Positions 55,290 through 64,000 are shown, counted from the stretch's first letter. The stretch: DNA of 64,000 nt from Paraburkholderia ginsengisoli NBRC 100965 (GCF_000739735.1 NZ_BBJF01000022.1:62001-126000), one strand, 5' to 3'. The notes: generated by a model from the sequence alone, not told the origin. A program made the numbers and translations.

Positions 55290-56646
55290 CTTCGTCGTCG
55301 AAGCTCTTTGGATAGACACGCACGAGCACGATGCGCGGCCCCTTCATCTTCTTGACCACCACATCGAAGCGGTCGAACTCCACACGCTGCCCTTCGCTGG
55401 GCAGATCGTTCAGCGCCTGGATCACGAGGCCGCCGACCGACTCGGCCTGGCCCTCGTCGATGTCGATCCCCAGCGCGCGCTCCAGCGACACCACCGGCAA
55501 GCTGCCCTTGCCCATCAACGTGCCGTCGTCCATGCGGGTCCAATCGGCGTCGCCCTGACGGAATTCGTCGTGAATCTGCCCGACCAGCGCGCCCAGCAGA
55601 TTGTCGAGCGTGAGGAAACCGATCGGCTTCGAGTTCTTGTGACCGACCAGCGCAAGATGCGGCGCGCCCTTGCGGAAGCGCCGAAACAGTTCGAGCGCCG
55701 GCATATCCGGCTTCACGTATTGCACGGGCCGCATGTAGTGGGAGAGATCCTCGAGCGTGCTGCCCGCCTGGCGCGCGAGCAGCAGGTCCTTCAAATGGAT
55801 CATGCCGACCACGCGCTCGCCCGATGCATCTTCGAACAGCGGATAACGGCTGAAACGATGCCGCGCCACCACCTGCATGTTTTCGCGAATCGGCAGATCG
55901 CGCCGCAAGCCGACCATTTCGTAGGCCGGGCGCATCAGGTCCGATACGGTCATGCGCGAGAAGTCCAGCGAATGCGCGATGGTGTTCCACTCGTCCTGGC
56001 TATACGCGCCGTCCGGCGAACCCAATTCAGTCGCAACGTTGGCGCGGCGCCCGCGCAGGATGAGCTTGAGTTCGTCGGTGGAGTAATGCGAGTCGTGCCC
56101 GTGATCGGCGTCGAGCCCCGTGAGCTTCAGCACCGCGTTGGCGCTCGAATTAAGCACCCAGATCGCCGGATACATCGCCCAGTAAAAGCCGTACAGCGGC
56201 ATGGCGGCCCATAGCGACACCTTCTCCGCCTCGCGAATCGCCAGCGACTTCGGCGCGAGTTCGCCCACCACGATATGCAGGAACGAAATGCACGAGAACG
56301 CGAAGAACAGCGAAATGCCGTGAACCATCCGCTCCGATTCCACGCCGAGCAGGGTCAGCAGCGGCGAGAGCAGTTCCGCGAACGCGGGCTCGCCGATCCA
56401 GCCGAGCCCGAGCGATGCGAGCGTAATGCCGAGCTGACACGCGGACAGGTAGGCGTCGAGCCGCCCATGCACCTTGGCCAGCAGACGTCCGCGCAGGCCA
56501 TGCCGGGTCGCGAGGCTTTGCACGCGCGTTTGCCGCAGTTTGACCAGACCGAATTCAGCGGCGACAAAAAAACCGTTGAGGGCAACGAGAAACAACGCAC
56601 CGATAAGGGCGACGACCTGGATCAAAGCTAGGGGCTCCGGCAACAA
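55282..56646 (-). CDS. CorC/HlyC (CNNM, DUF21-CBS) family transporter
   Basis: A 454-aa membrane protein. The N-terminal DUF21/CNNM domain has four hydrophobic segments, including LFLVALNGFFVAAEFGLVKLR and the conserved LGLGWIGEPA. A CBS pair (about 215-340; MTVSDLMRP, RYPLFED, GFLTLDNLLG) and the C-terminal CorC_HlyC domain follow, ending VRVYPKSFDDEGG. The family is linked to magnesium/cobalt efflux and resistance; the hemolysin name is historical. It is monocistronic and convergent with treY. Confidence 0.92.
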   Translation of the reverse strand: MLPEPLALIQVVALIGALFLVALNGFFVAAEFGLVKLRQTRVQSLATRHGLRGRLLAKVHGRLDAYLSACQLGITLASLGLGWIGEPAFAELLSPLLTLLGVESERMVHGISLFFAFSCISFLHIVVGELAPKSLAIREAEKVSLWAAMPLYGFYWAMYPAIWVLNSSANAVLKLTGLDADHGHDSHYSTDELKLILRGRRANVATELGSPDGAYSQDEWNTIAHSLDFSRMTVSDLMRPAYEMVGLRRDLPIRENMQVVARHRFSRYPLFEDASGERVVGMIHLKDLLLARQAGSTLEDLSHYMRPVQYVKPDMPALELFRRFRKGAPHLALVGHKNSKPIGFLTLDNLLGALVGQIHDEFRQGDADWTRMDDGTLMGKGSLPVVSLERALGIDIDEGQAESVGGLVIQALNDLPSEGQRVEFDRFDVVVKKMKGPRIVLVRVYPKSFDDEGG

Positions 56647-56714
56647 AAGTTGTCAGTATAGAGGGTGAAAGCTCGGTGAAAAGTTAATCAAGCGCAAGAA
56701 GCGGGACGATGCGC

Positions 56715-57527
56715 TTACCTCGGCGCCGTCGCGCTCAATGGTATGCGGAGTGCGAGCGTGGCGGTTTCGCCGGCGTCCGCGCTTGCATCGCTTTGCTCGA
56801 AACTGCCGCCGTGCGCTTCGGCGACGCGCTTGCAAAGCGCGAACACCCAGGCAATCCGCTTCGCTTCACGCGGCTCGCCGGCCTGCTTGCGAGCGAATGC
56901 TTCCAGCACATGCGGCAACGCGGGATCGTTCAACGCGGCTTCGTTCGTCGCGTAGCTGACGGTGGCGTGCCACATGCCCGACTCCGCGCGCGTGGCCAGC
57001 GTGAGCGCGGCGCCTTCCGCGCTCGCTTCGACGGCGAACGTGAGCATCACCCACAACGCGGCGGCGAGGCGTTCGCGGTCGCCGTTGAGCTGGTCGGTCG
57101 AGAGTTGCGAGTCGAGCGTGATCTCCACGCCGCGCGTGCGCGCGAGGTTCGTGCGGACTTCGTCGACGGTTTCGTCGAGCAGCGGGTGCAGCGGGAATGG
57201 CGCATAGGAAAGCGCCAGCGATTTGGTTTCGGCGCGCGTCGCGTCGACGATCGTTTCGAGCAGCTTCACCTGCTGATCCACGCCGCTGCGGATACCGGCG
57301 ACGGCGCGCTGCGCGTTGGGATCGTTCGCGTCGAGCTTGCGCTCCAGCACGTACGCCCAGCTATGAATGGCATTCAACGGACCACGTAGATCGTGCGACA
57401 CCAGCGACAGCACGTGATCGCGCATGAAGAGCGCGGTTTCGGCGCGCAGACGCGCAGTGCGTTCGGATACGGCGAACCCGGAAGGAACCGGGGATGTGCC
57501 GGCAGTCCCGGTTGAAGACGTTGTCAC
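56715..57527 (-). CDS. Orphan histidine-kinase-like protein with degenerate ATP-binding domain
   Basis: A 270-aa protein with no membrane segment. A dimerisation/phospho-acceptor domain is clear: VLSLVSHDLRGPLNAIHSW, with His45 as the phosphorylation site. The following region looks like a HATPase_c domain with ALCKRVAEAHGGS in place of the G2 box, but the N-box (here ALWVMLTFAVEAS) and the DxGxG G1 box are not recognisable. GTG at 57527 is chosen because TAGAGGG lies six bases upstream; the in-frame ATG at 57572 lies inside a TATAAT box. No response-regulator gene is adjacent. It may be a pseudokinase or a phosphatase. Confidence 0.75.
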   Translation of the reverse strand: MTTSSTGTAGTSPVPSGFAVSERTARLRAETALFMRDHVLSLVSHDLRGPLNAIHSWAYVLERKLDANDPNAQRAVAGIRSGVDQQVKLLETIVDATRAETKSLALSYAPFPLHPLLDETVDEVRTNLARTRGVEITLDSQLSTDQLNGDRERLAAALWVMLTFAVEASAEGAALTLATRAESGMWHATVSYATNEAALNDPALPHVLEAFARKQAGEPREAKRIAWVFALCKRVAEAHGGSFEQSDASADAGETATLALRIPLSATAPR

Positions 57528-57570
57528 GATCGAGCCCTCTAGGCAATGCTGGGTGATTGAAAAAAGCCCC

Positions 57571-57576
57571 ATTATA
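57571..57576 (-). promoter_or_regulatory. -10 element of the histidine-kinase-like gene
   Basis: A perfect TATAAT reads on the minus strand, about 45 bases before the GTG start. No good -35 is present. Its position argues against the upstream ATG at 57572 as translation start. Confidence 0.5.
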
Positions 57577-57712
57577 GGCAAGCTGCCCGGCGCGACCAGC
57601 CTGGCCGGACGGCCAACTGCGACGCAATCCGCGTGCCACGCGGCAATCCTGCGCGATGCGGCTTCAACACGCCTACAATGTCGGTTTTTACGATTTGACC
57701 AAGGAGCGACAC

Positions 57713-58054
57713 ATGTCGACTGTGACTACCGAATCCGGCCTGAAGTACGAAGACATCGTTGAAGGCACCGGCGCCGAAGCGGTGGCTGGCAAGACCGTCA
57801 GCGTGCATTACACCGGCTGGCTGACCGACGGCCAGAAGTTCGACTCGAGCAAGGACCGCAACGACCCGTTCGCATTCGTGCTGGGCGGCGGCATGGTCAT
57901 CAAGGGTTGGGACGAAGGCGTGCAAGGCATGAAAGTCGGCGGCACGCGCAAGCTGACCATCCCGCCGCAACTCGGCTACGGCGTGCGCGGCGCAGGCGGC
58001 GTGATTCCGCCGAATGCGACGCTCGTGTTCGAAGTCGAACTGCTCGGCGTTTAA
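57713..58054 (+). CDS. FKBP-type peptidyl-prolyl cis-trans isomerase
   Basis: A 113-aa single-domain FKBP that speeds up proline isomerisation in the cytoplasm. It contains [18 protein letters not shown], the [20 protein letters not shown] core with the active-site Trp, and [18 protein letters not shown]. The size is the minimal FKBP domain. AAGGAG precedes the ATG at 57713; a TACAAT at 57674-57679 may be the -10 element. No signal peptide is present. Confidence 0.96.
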   Translation: MSTVTTESGLKYEDIVEGTGAEAVAGKTVSVHYTGWLTDGQKFDSSKDRNDPFAFVLGGGMVIKGWDEGVQGMKVGGTRKLTIPPQLGYGVRGAGGVIPPNATLVFEVELLGV

Positions 58055-58107
58055 GCGGCTCGCTGTTTTTTGTTATTGCGCGTCAGCATCATCGACCGGT
58101 TATCGCC

Positions 58108-58887
58108 ATGAGTCACGCCGCCGTCACCGCTCCCAGCGTTTCGTTGCGCCGCTACGGTGCGATCGAGGCGTCGGACGTGCACGACTTTCATCAGGTCGTG
58201 CTCGGGCTCGACGGCGCGATGGTGATGGCGGTCGACGGTGTCGCGCAACAGATCGACGCCGGCTCCGCGTGGTTGATCCCGGCCGGTGCGCGGCACGACT
58301 ACGCGGGCGTCGGCGAAAACCGGCAGTTGGTGCTGGATTTGCCGGCCAGCTCGCTCGCCGTGCCGGAGCGGTTGTTCGACCGCGCGCGGGCCGTGACGGT
58401 CGACGCATCGCTCACGCAGCTCGTGCATCGGATCGCGGCGCACGCGACCGGTGGCGCGCAGGGCGACGATCTGGACAGCCGGCGTTTCCATTGGGATGCG
58501 GCCGCGCGCCTCGGCGCGGCGTTGGTGGCCGATACCGGCACGACGGCCGGTGCGCAGGCTATCAGCGCGGGACTCGACTTTGCGCGAATCGATCGCTGGC
58601 TGCGCGCGCATCTGTCGGAGCCGTTGCGGATCGCCGATCTCGCCGCGCATTGCGGTTTCGGCATGCGGCGTTTTCACCAGCTTTTTATCGATGCGTTCGG
58701 CGAAACGCCACATCGCTATTTACAGCGGCTACGGCTCGATACATCGATCACGTTGCTCGCGGACCCGCGTCTTTCGTTGACCGACATCGCGCTGGACATC
58801 GGCTTCGGCGATCAGAGCGCGTACACACACGCCTTCACGCGACGCTTCGGGCTGGCGCCCGGGCAATGGCGCGCACTGCGCCACTGA
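58108..58887 (+). CDS. AraC-family transcriptional regulator
   Basis: A 259-aa regulator. The N-terminal cupin-like sensor (about 10-90) includes WLIPAGARHDYAG. The C-terminal AraC DNA-binding domain (about 160-258) has both helix-turn-helix parts: LRIADLAAHCGFGMRRFHQ and LTDIALDIGFGDQSAYTHAF, ending FGLAPGQWR. Effector and targets are unknown. It lies 53 bases after the FKBP gene on the same strand and may be co-transcribed. It is convergent with metZ. Confidence 0.9.
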   Translation: MSHAAVTAPSVSLRRYGAIEASDVHDFHQVVLGLDGAMVMAVDGVAQQIDAGSAWLIPAGARHDYAGVGENRQLVLDLPASSLAVPERLFDRARAVTVDASLTQLVHRIAAHATGGAQGDDLDSRRFHWDAAARLGAALVADTGTTAGAQAISAGLDFARIDRWLRAHLSEPLRIADLAAHCGFGMRRFHQLFIDAFGETPHRYLQRLRLDTSITLLADPRLSLTDIALDIGFGDQSAYTHAFTRRFGLAPGQWRALRH

Positions 58888-59029
58888 GTTTTATTGCGGG
58901 TTTCGTTGCGGGATTCGTTGCGCGAGCCGCCATGCGAGGACGGCCCGCTTGTACAACTTGCACTACTGGAGCGCCGCTGAAGCCGGCACCCTTGCCCGCT
59001 TCAATGGCAGTCGATCAGTCAGGCGCGGC

Positions 59030-60220
59030 TCAACCGGCCAGACCCCGCTCCAGATCGCCGCGAATATCGCCGGCGTTTTCCAGACCCACGGCAAGACGGA
59101 TCAAGCCTTCGCTGATGCCCGCCGCCGCGCGCGCTTCCGGCGTCACGCGACCGTGCGTGGTGGTCGCCGGATGCGTGATGGTCGTACGCGTATCGCCGAG
59201 GTTGCCGGTGATCGAGCAGATCTTCGTGTTGTCGATCACGCGCCACGCGTTCTCACGCATCTGCTCCGGCGTGTCGCCCTTCAGTTCGAACGACAGGATC
59301 GCGCCGCCCGACTTCTGCTGACGCATCGCCAGCGCATGCTGCGGGTGCGATTCGAGTCCCGGATAGAACACGCGATTCACGGCCGCATGCGTCTCCAGCC
59401 AGCGCGCAATTTCGAGCGCGTTCGCCGACTGCTTTTCAACCCGCAGCGACAGCGTTTCCATCCCCTTGAGCAGCACCCATGCGTTGAACGCGGAGAGCGT
59501 CGGCCCCGCGCTGCGCACGAACGGAAACACCTTCTCCATGATGAATTTCTTCGAGCCGACCAGCGCGCCACCGAGCACGCGACCCTGGCCATCGAGGAAC
59601 TTGGTGGCCGAGTGCATCACGACGTCCGCGCCGAGCTTCAGCGGCTGCTGCAGGGCCGGGCTGCAGAAGCAGTTGTCGACCACGAACAGCGCGTCCGCCG
59701 CCTTCGCGATCTTGCTGATCGCTGCGATATCGGCGACTTCGGTCAGCGGATTCGACGGCGTTTCGAGGAAGAACATCTTCGTCTCGGGGCGCACGGCATT
59801 CTTCCAGGCGTCGAGATCGGTCGGATCGACGAAGGTGGTCGCAATGCCGAACTTGCTGAAGATCTGCGAGAACATGCCGAGCGTCGAGCCGAACAGCGCC
59901 TGCGAACTCACGAGGTGGTCGCCGGCCTGCAGCGCGGACATCACCACGGACATGATCGCGGCCATGCCCGACGCCGTCGCCATGCACGCTTCTCCGCCTT
60001 CAAGTGCGGCGAGGCGGTCCTGGAACATCGACACGGTCGGGTTCGTGAAACGCGAGTAGGTGTAGTTGTCCTCGGAATTCTTGAAGCGCTCGGCGGCGTC
60101 CGCGGCACTCGCGAACACGAAGCTCGAGGTCAGGAAGATGGCTTCCGAATGCTCGTTGAAGTCGCTGCGCACCGTGCCCGAGCGGACTGCCAGCGTATCG
60201 AAGTTCAGGGAGTCGTCCAT
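59030..60220 (-). CDS. metZ: O-succinylhomoserine sulfhydrylase
   Basis: PLP enzyme forming homocysteine from O-succinylhomoserine and sulfide, for methionine synthesis; 396 aa. Visible features of the Cys/Met-metabolism PLP family: YTYSRFTNPTVSMFQDRLA near residue 50, the PLP contact ATASGMAAI, FLETPSNPL and the Schiff-base lysine in HSATKFLDGQGRVLGG. ATG at 60220 matches the family N-terminus (MDDSLNFDTLAVR). It lies downstream of purF on the same strand, as in other Burkholderiales, but a terminator separates them. A cystathionine synthase/lyase role is less likely from neighbourhood alone. Confidence 0.92.
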   Translation of the reverse strand: MDDSLNFDTLAVRSGTVRSDFNEHSEAIFLTSSFVFASAADAAERFKNSEDNYTYSRFTNPTVSMFQDRLAALEGGEACMATASGMAAIMSVVMSALQAGDHLVSSQALFGSTLGMFSQIFSKFGIATTFVDPTDLDAWKNAVRPETKMFFLETPSNPLTEVADIAAISKIAKAADALFVVDNCFCSPALQQPLKLGADVVMHSATKFLDGQGRVLGGALVGSKKFIMEKVFPFVRSAGPTLSAFNAWVLLKGMETLSLRVEKQSANALEIARWLETHAAVNRVFYPGLESHPQHALAMRQQKSGGAILSFELKGDTPEQMRENAWRVIDNTKICSITGNLGDTRTTITHPATTTHGRVTPEARAAAGISEGLIRLAVGLENAGDIRGDLERGLAG

Positions 60221-60301
60221 GTTGGTTCTGGTTTCCAATGTTCGATGGCTGCGTTCGGCGCGGCTCGTTGTGAAACCAGGCGCGACGCCAAACGACAGCA
60301 A

Positions 60302-60338
60302 CAAAAAAGCCCGCTTTTGCGTCGGCATAAGCGGGCTT
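60302..60338 (-). terminator. Rho-independent terminator after purF
   Basis: On the minus strand the 10-bp stem AAGCCCGCTT/AAGCGGGCTT with a 12-base loop is followed by TTTTGT. It lies about 155 bases past the purF stop and before the metZ start. Confidence 0.8.
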
Positions 60339-60493
60339 CATGTGCGGGGAAAGCTGGAGCGGAGGTGGATGAATGCGGCGTTTCCACCATTCGCTTTAGC
60401 TGTTTCGGGTTGCCCCGCGTCCGCAAGCTGAGATCAAATCGACGCAAGTCGACATGCTAACACGCGTGTAGCGCGGCGTGCAGCACGCCACGC

Positions 60494-62044
60494 TCAACCT
60501 ACCGACAGTTGCAGATGCAATTGCGAGCGCGCCGGGGTGCCGCCGTCGATCGCTTCGCTCGCGGCGTCGCGATCCGATTGCGACGACGGTGCGAGACGAG
60601 CCGTTTCGATACGGTCGAGGTACTCGGTGGTGACGTCGCCGGTCACGTAGTTGCCGTCGAAGCACGAGGCCTCGAACTCATGCAGCGCCGGGTTGATGTC
60701 GCGCACCGCCTGCTTCAGCGCATCGACGTCCTGATACACGAGGTGGTCCGCGCCGATCATGCGCGCGACTTCGTCGTCCGTGCGGCCGTGAGCGACGAGT
60801 TCACCGCGCGTCGGCATGTCGATGCCGTACACGTTCGGGAATTTCACCGGCGGCGCCGCCGACGCGAAGATCACCTTATTGGCGCCCGCATCGCGCGCCA
60901 TCTGCACGATTTCGTGCGAGGTGGTGCCGCGCACGATCGAGTCGTCGACGATCAGCACATTCTTGCCCTTGAACTCGATGCCCATCGCGTTCAGCTTCTG
61001 GCGCACCGACTTCTTGCGCACCGCCTGGCCCGGCATGATGAAGGTACGGCCCACATAGCGGTTCTTGAAGAAGCCTTCGCGATACTCGACGCCCAGCTTC
61101 TTCGCGACCTGCATCGCGGCCGGACGCGACGAATCGGGAATCGGCATCACGACGTCGATCGCGACATCGGGCAGTTCGCGCTTGATCTTCTCGGCGAGGT
61201 AATCGCCCATGCGCAGACGCACGTTGTAGACCGGCACGCCGTCGAGCACCGAGTCCGGACGCGCGAGGTACACGAGTTCGAAAATGCAGGGGTTCAGGCT
61301 CGGGGCCGTCGCACATTGCTGCGAATGCAGCTTGCCGTCGATGTCGATGAAAATCGCCTCGCCCGGCGCCACGTCGCGCACGAACTCGAAGCCGATGCCT
61401 TCGATCGCCACCGATTCCGACGCCAGCATCCATTCGACGCCTTCAGCCGTTTCCAGCTTGCCGAGGCACAGCGGACGGATGCCGAACGGGTCGCGGAAAC
61501 CGAGCAGCCCGTAGCCGGCGATCAGCGACACGATCGCGTACGAACCCCGCACCCGGCGATGCACGCCTGACACGGCGTTGAACAGCGCGGCCGGATCGAG
61601 TTGCAGACCGGAGCTGGCCAGCTGCAGTTCGTGCGCCAGCACGTTGAGCATGACTTCCGTGTCGGAATTGGTGTTGATGTGGCGGCGATCGATGCGGAAC
61701 ATCTCATCTTTCAGTTGCTGCCAGTTGGTCAGGTTGCCGTTGTGGGCGAGGATGATGCCGAACGGCGCGTTCACGTAGAACGGCTGGGCTTCTTCTTCGC
61801 TCGACGCCGAACCCGCGGTCGGGTAACGGACCTGGCCGATACCGGTCGTGCCGGGCAGGCTGCGCATGTTGCGCGTGCGGAACACGTCGCGCACCATGCC
61901 GTTGGCCTTGTGCATGTGGAAGTTGCTGCCGTTCGCTGTCGCGATACCGGCGGCGTCCTGACCGCGATGCTGCAGCAGCAGCAGGCTGTCATAGATCAGC
62001 TGATTGACCGGAGAGTGGGAAACTACGCCTACGATGCCGCACAT
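60494..62044 (-). CDS. purF: Amidophosphoribosyltransferase
   Basis: First committed step of purine synthesis: PRPP plus glutamine to 5-phosphoribosylamine. 516 aa. The protein begins MCGIVGVV, so Cys2 becomes the N-terminal nucleophile of the class II glutaminase domain (about 1-240, with HRGQDAAG and GNLTN). The phosphoribosyltransferase domain carries the PRPP loop VLIVDDSIVRGTTS and the flexible-loop segment around RRTFIMPGQAVRKKSVRQK-type sequence (YVGRTFIMPGQAVR). No Cys cluster of the iron-sulfur type is apparent. It follows cvpA in the usual operon order. Confidence 0.97.
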   Translation of the reverse strand: MCGIVGVVSHSPVNQLIYDSLLLLQHRGQDAAGIATANGSNFHMHKANGMVRDVFRTRNMRSLPGTTGIGQVRYPTAGSASSEEEAQPFYVNAPFGIILAHNGNLTNWQQLKDEMFRIDRRHINTNSDTEVMLNVLAHELQLASSGLQLDPAALFNAVSGVHRRVRGSYAIVSLIAGYGLLGFRDPFGIRPLCLGKLETAEGVEWMLASESVAIEGIGFEFVRDVAPGEAIFIDIDGKLHSQQCATAPSLNPCIFELVYLARPDSVLDGVPVYNVRLRMGDYLAEKIKRELPDVAIDVVMPIPDSSRPAAMQVAKKLGVEYREGFFKNRYVGRTFIMPGQAVRKKSVRQKLNAMGIEFKGKNVLIVDDSIVRGTTSHEIVQMARDAGANKVIFASAAPPVKFPNVYGIDMPTRGELVAHGRTDDEVARMIGADHLVYQDVDALKQAVRDINPALHEFEASCFDGNYVTGDVTTEYLDRIETARLAPSSQSDRDAASEAIDGGTPARSQLHLQLSVG

Positions 62045-62216
62045 GGCATGTCCTTCAAAGGTACGAAATTCGTCGTGGCGGCCGGTGCCTGCGATAGCGT
62101 CCCCTAGGGGAGTTCCTTCGGGGCGTACGCGCCGTTGGGCGACGGTGCGCGCTGTTACGCAAAGGCAGCCGGCTACGCCGGAGTCCTGCTGTGTTCCTTT
62201 AACGCTCGCCTGATCG

Positions 62217-62711
62217 TCACACGCGGACGTAAGCGGCAAGTGTCTCTGGAAGCAGCGGTTTCATTACGTGCACGCCCTCGACCGCGTAGGGCCGTAGCAG
62301 AGCGTTGCGCCAGAATTCCTGTTCGGGCAGTTCGGTCAAGCCTGCGAGGGCGACCAGAATCAGCACCAGAATGACCCCGCGTACGAGGCCGAACATCAAA
62401 CCGAGTGAGCGGTCTACGCCGCCGAGGCCCGTGGCCTGCACGAGGCGGCTCAGCAGCGCGCTCACCACGCTCGCCACCAGCACCACGCCGATCACCACCA
62501 GCGAAAACGCCAGCAGCCACTGGGTCAATGCGCCGCCGGGCCAGTGAGACGGGATATACGGCACGACGTATCCGACGAATTCGCAGGCAATGAAGAACGC
62601 CGCGATCCAGCCGATCAGTCCGAATATCTCCGACAAAAAACCGCGCCACGTACCGCGCAACGCCGACAAACCGATCACCGCCATTACAGCGTAGTCGAAG
62701 GCAGTGAACAT
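62217..62711 (-). CDS. cvpA: CvpA family membrane protein
   Basis: A 164-aa inner-membrane protein with four hydrophobic segments, starting MFTAFDYAVMAVIGLSALRG and including RGFLSEIFGLIGWIAAFF, typical of CvpA. In E. coli the gene is needed for colicin V production and sits upstream of purF, as here; its molecular function is not established. It begins seven bases after the SPOR-protein stop. Confidence 0.92.
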   Translation of the reverse strand: MFTAFDYAVMAVIGLSALRGTWRGFLSEIFGLIGWIAAFFIACEFVGYVVPYIPSHWPGGALTQWLLAFSLVVIGVVLVASVVSALLSRLVQATGLGGVDRSLGLMFGLVRGVILVLILVALAGLTELPEQEFWRNALLRPYAVEGVHVMKPLLPETLAAYVRV

Positions 62712-62718
62712 CGCTCGC

Positions 62719-63654
62719 TTACTGTGCTGCGCCGTTGTTCGCGCCCGACGTCAGGCCGGCCTCGCGAACCTTCGCGATCGCGGCGCTTGCAGCCGCCCGG
62801 TCGGCGAATGGGCCGGCGCGCAACAGCGTGAGCGTCGTCCCGTCTGCCTGCTTGCGATGTTCGGTATATGCGGGCACGCCCGCCGCTTTCAACTTGGACG
62901 CCCAACTGCGCGCGTTGGCGTCGTTCGCGAACGCGCCGAGTTGAACCGCGAAACGGCTGCCCGGCGGCGATGCCGGCGTGCCGGAATTCGCGTCGGCGCT
63001 GGCGGCAGCGTTGTTGATCTCGTCGTCGCTCGGCGCCGCGGCGCGCGGGGCCGGCGTGCGGGCAGCCGGTTTGGTCGACGCTGCGGGCGCGGCCGGGCCG
63101 GTGTTCGCAGCGACGGCCGGCGCGGGTGCCGTCGTCTGTGGCTTCGCCGCGGGCGTTGCGTTTGCGTTCGTCGTTGAGTTAGCGGGTGCGTTCGCGCCCG
63201 GCTTCGCGGTGGCGGACTGCTCCGGCTTCACGGTTGCGGCCGGCGCGAGGCTGGATGCGGCAAGCGCGGAATCGGGCGTCGGATTGTCAGGTGCTACACC
63301 GGCCTGCGTGTCTTCAGCGCTCTTTTCGGTGCTCTTGCGGGCAACGCGCGGCGCGGGACGGCTTGGAATGTCGATGGAGATGTCGTCGGTGACGGGCTTC
63401 GGATGCGAGTCCAACACCATCGGCAGGACGATGACCGCCGCCACGACAAGCGCGATGGCACCAACCAGGCGGCGCCGCGCGCGCTGCTTTTCCGGCAACG
63501 TGGGGTCGAGCAGCATCGCGTCGGCATCGACGGTGCGCTCCGTGCGGCGGGTTCGCCGCTCCACGCGCTCGCCACGGGCAGCCCGGGTGGAACTGGTGTT
63601 TGCGCCGCGCCGGGTGGGCGCGTCGTCTTTCTTGCCGAACGAGAAAATTCCCAT
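62719..63654 (-). CDS. dedD: DedD-like SPOR-domain cell-division protein
   Basis: A 311-aa bitopic membrane protein: a basic cytoplasmic N-terminus (about 60 residues with several Arg pairs), one transmembrane helix (LVGAIALVVAAVIVLPMVL), a long Ala/Pro/Thr-rich periplasmic linker (about 85-225) and a C-terminal SPOR domain (SRFAVQLGAFANDANARSW to LRAGPFADRAAASAA). SPOR domains bind denuded septal peptidoglycan. The place between folC and cvpA is the conserved DedD position. The ATG follows folC by 29 bases. Confidence 0.9.
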   Translation of the reverse strand: MGIFSFGKKDDAPTRRGANTSSTRAARGERVERRTRRTERTVDADAMLLDPTLPEKQRARRRLVGAIALVVAAVIVLPMVLDSHPKPVTDDISIDIPSRPAPRVARKSTEKSAEDTQAGVAPDNPTPDSALAASSLAPAATVKPEQSATAKPGANAPANSTTNANATPAAKPQTTAPAPAVAANTGPAAPAASTKPAARTPAPRAAAPSDDEINNAAASADANSGTPASPPGSRFAVQLGAFANDANARSWASKLKAAGVPAYTEHRKQADGTTLTLLRAGPFADRAAASAAIAKVREAGLTSGANNGAAQ

Positions 63655-63683
63655 GAATCGCTTGGTTCGAGCCTGGCGCCCGT

Positions 63684-64000
63684 TCAGTGTTGCTGCGATT
63701 TACGGTAGGCCATAACGCCCGCTACCGTGTAGAAGCTGCCGAAAACCACGATTCTATCATTCTCTGACGCTCGTTTTAGCGCGTCTTGGAAAGCCTCGGC
63801 GGGTGTCGCATAGCGTGTCACGCTGCTATCGGCACCGTCGCCCACGCCCTGCTCGCGCAATGCCGCTTCGAGCTGTTCCGCCGATGCCGCCCGCGGAGTC
63901 GGCAAATCGGTCACGCACCAATGGTCGATCTCGCCTTTCAGGTGACTCAGAACGCCAGCGATGTCCTTGTCGCGCATCGCGCCGAACACCGCGTAGGTGT
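63684..64000 (-). CDS. folC: Folylpolyglutamate/dihydrofolate synthase, C-terminal part (cut by window end)
   Basis: Only the last 104 or so residues are inside the window; the frame stays open to base 64000. The segment YAVFGAMRDKDIAGVL and the end IVVFGSFYTVAGVMAY are characteristic of the FolC C-terminal domain. FolC adds glutamate to dihydropteroate and folates. It heads the folC-dedD-cvpA-purF group. Confidence 0.93.
   Translation of the reverse strand, partial: TYAVFGAMRDKDIAGVLSHLKGEIDHWCVTDLPTPRAASAEQLEAALREQGVGDGADSSVTRYATPAEAFQDALKRASENDRIVVFGSFYTVAGVMAYRKSQQH

Noticed and set aside
60339-60493. Possible S-adenosylmethionine riboswitch between purF and metZ
   Set aside because: The only clear structure is the purF terminator at 60302-60338, and the metZ leader after it is too short and shows no conserved riboswitch core.
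1-64000. CRISPR arrays, insertion sequences, tRNA or rRNA genes, phage genes
   Set aside because: No regularly spaced repeats, transposase or integrase motifs, tRNA cloverleaf ends or rRNA stretches were seen in the intergenic regions.

Overview
The window is GC-rich chromosomal DNA from a beta-proteobacterium. The closest fit is Burkholderia sensu lato, most likely Paraburkholderia. This rests on protein types and neighbourhoods (folC-dedD-cvpA-purF-metZ, ohrR-ohr, a BPSS1780-type membrane protein, a DUF3563 protein, a GlgE/TreYZ alpha-glucan cluster), not on a database search. I see no rRNA, tRNA, insertion sequence, prophage, CRISPR array or replication origin. Genes are closely packed on both strands and almost all are intact.

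Layout. 0-4.6 kb: a Rieske oxygenase subunit, a SseA-type sulfurtransferase, a Tat-exported dienelactone hydrolase-like protein and a type II NADH dehydrogenase. 4.8-17.4 kb: polA, a LOG-family nucleotide phosphoribohydrolase with its start one base from that of polA, a split two-gene chromate transporter, AMP nucleosidase, a DUF2782-like exported protein, thrB, a membrane protein, the organic peroxide switch ohrR-ohr, photolyase and a TspO homologue. 17.4-29.2 kb: a DUF3563 miniprotein, a PHB-depolymerase-family esterase, a PAP2 phosphatase, the molybdate system modABC with convergent modE, a short-chain dehydrogenase, a chemoreceptor, a tautomerase with divergent LysR regulator, an ArgP-like regulator and a basic Ala/Lys/Gly-rich exported protein. 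29.3-36.2 kb: an Xre/RES toxin-antitoxin pair, a PrpA-like metallophosphatase, a three-subunit membrane sugar (gluconate-type) dehydrogenase operon and a DUF1345 membrane protein.

The centrepiece is 36.6-55.2 kb: seven co-directional genes, glgE, treS-maltokinase fusion, glgB, glgX, treZ, malQ and treY, four of whose junctions overlap. Together they can turn trehalose into maltose and maltose 1-phosphate (TreS-Mak), polymerise it to alpha-1,4-glucan (GlgE), branch and debranch it (GlgB, GlgX), disproportionate short chains (MalQ), and convert linear glucan back to trehalose (TreY, TreZ). This is a closed glucan-trehalose cycle without glgA, glgC or otsAB in the cluster. The pathway is known; the notable detail is that GlgE carries an N-terminal degenerate copy of its own catalytic barrel.

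55.2-64 kb: a CorC/HlyC-family membrane protein, an orphan and apparently degenerate histidine kinase, an FKBP prolyl isomerase, an AraC regulator, metZ, and the purF-cvpA-dedD-folC group, with folC cut by the window end. Regulatory sites that can be read directly include a ModE-type box before modA, a palindrome between the -35 and -10 of ohr, a TTGTGC/GCACAA palindrome before the PHB-depolymerase-family gene, a possible sigma-28 promoter before the chemoreceptor, and several strong hairpin terminators. I did not find a convincing wholly new system; the best leads are listed as findings.
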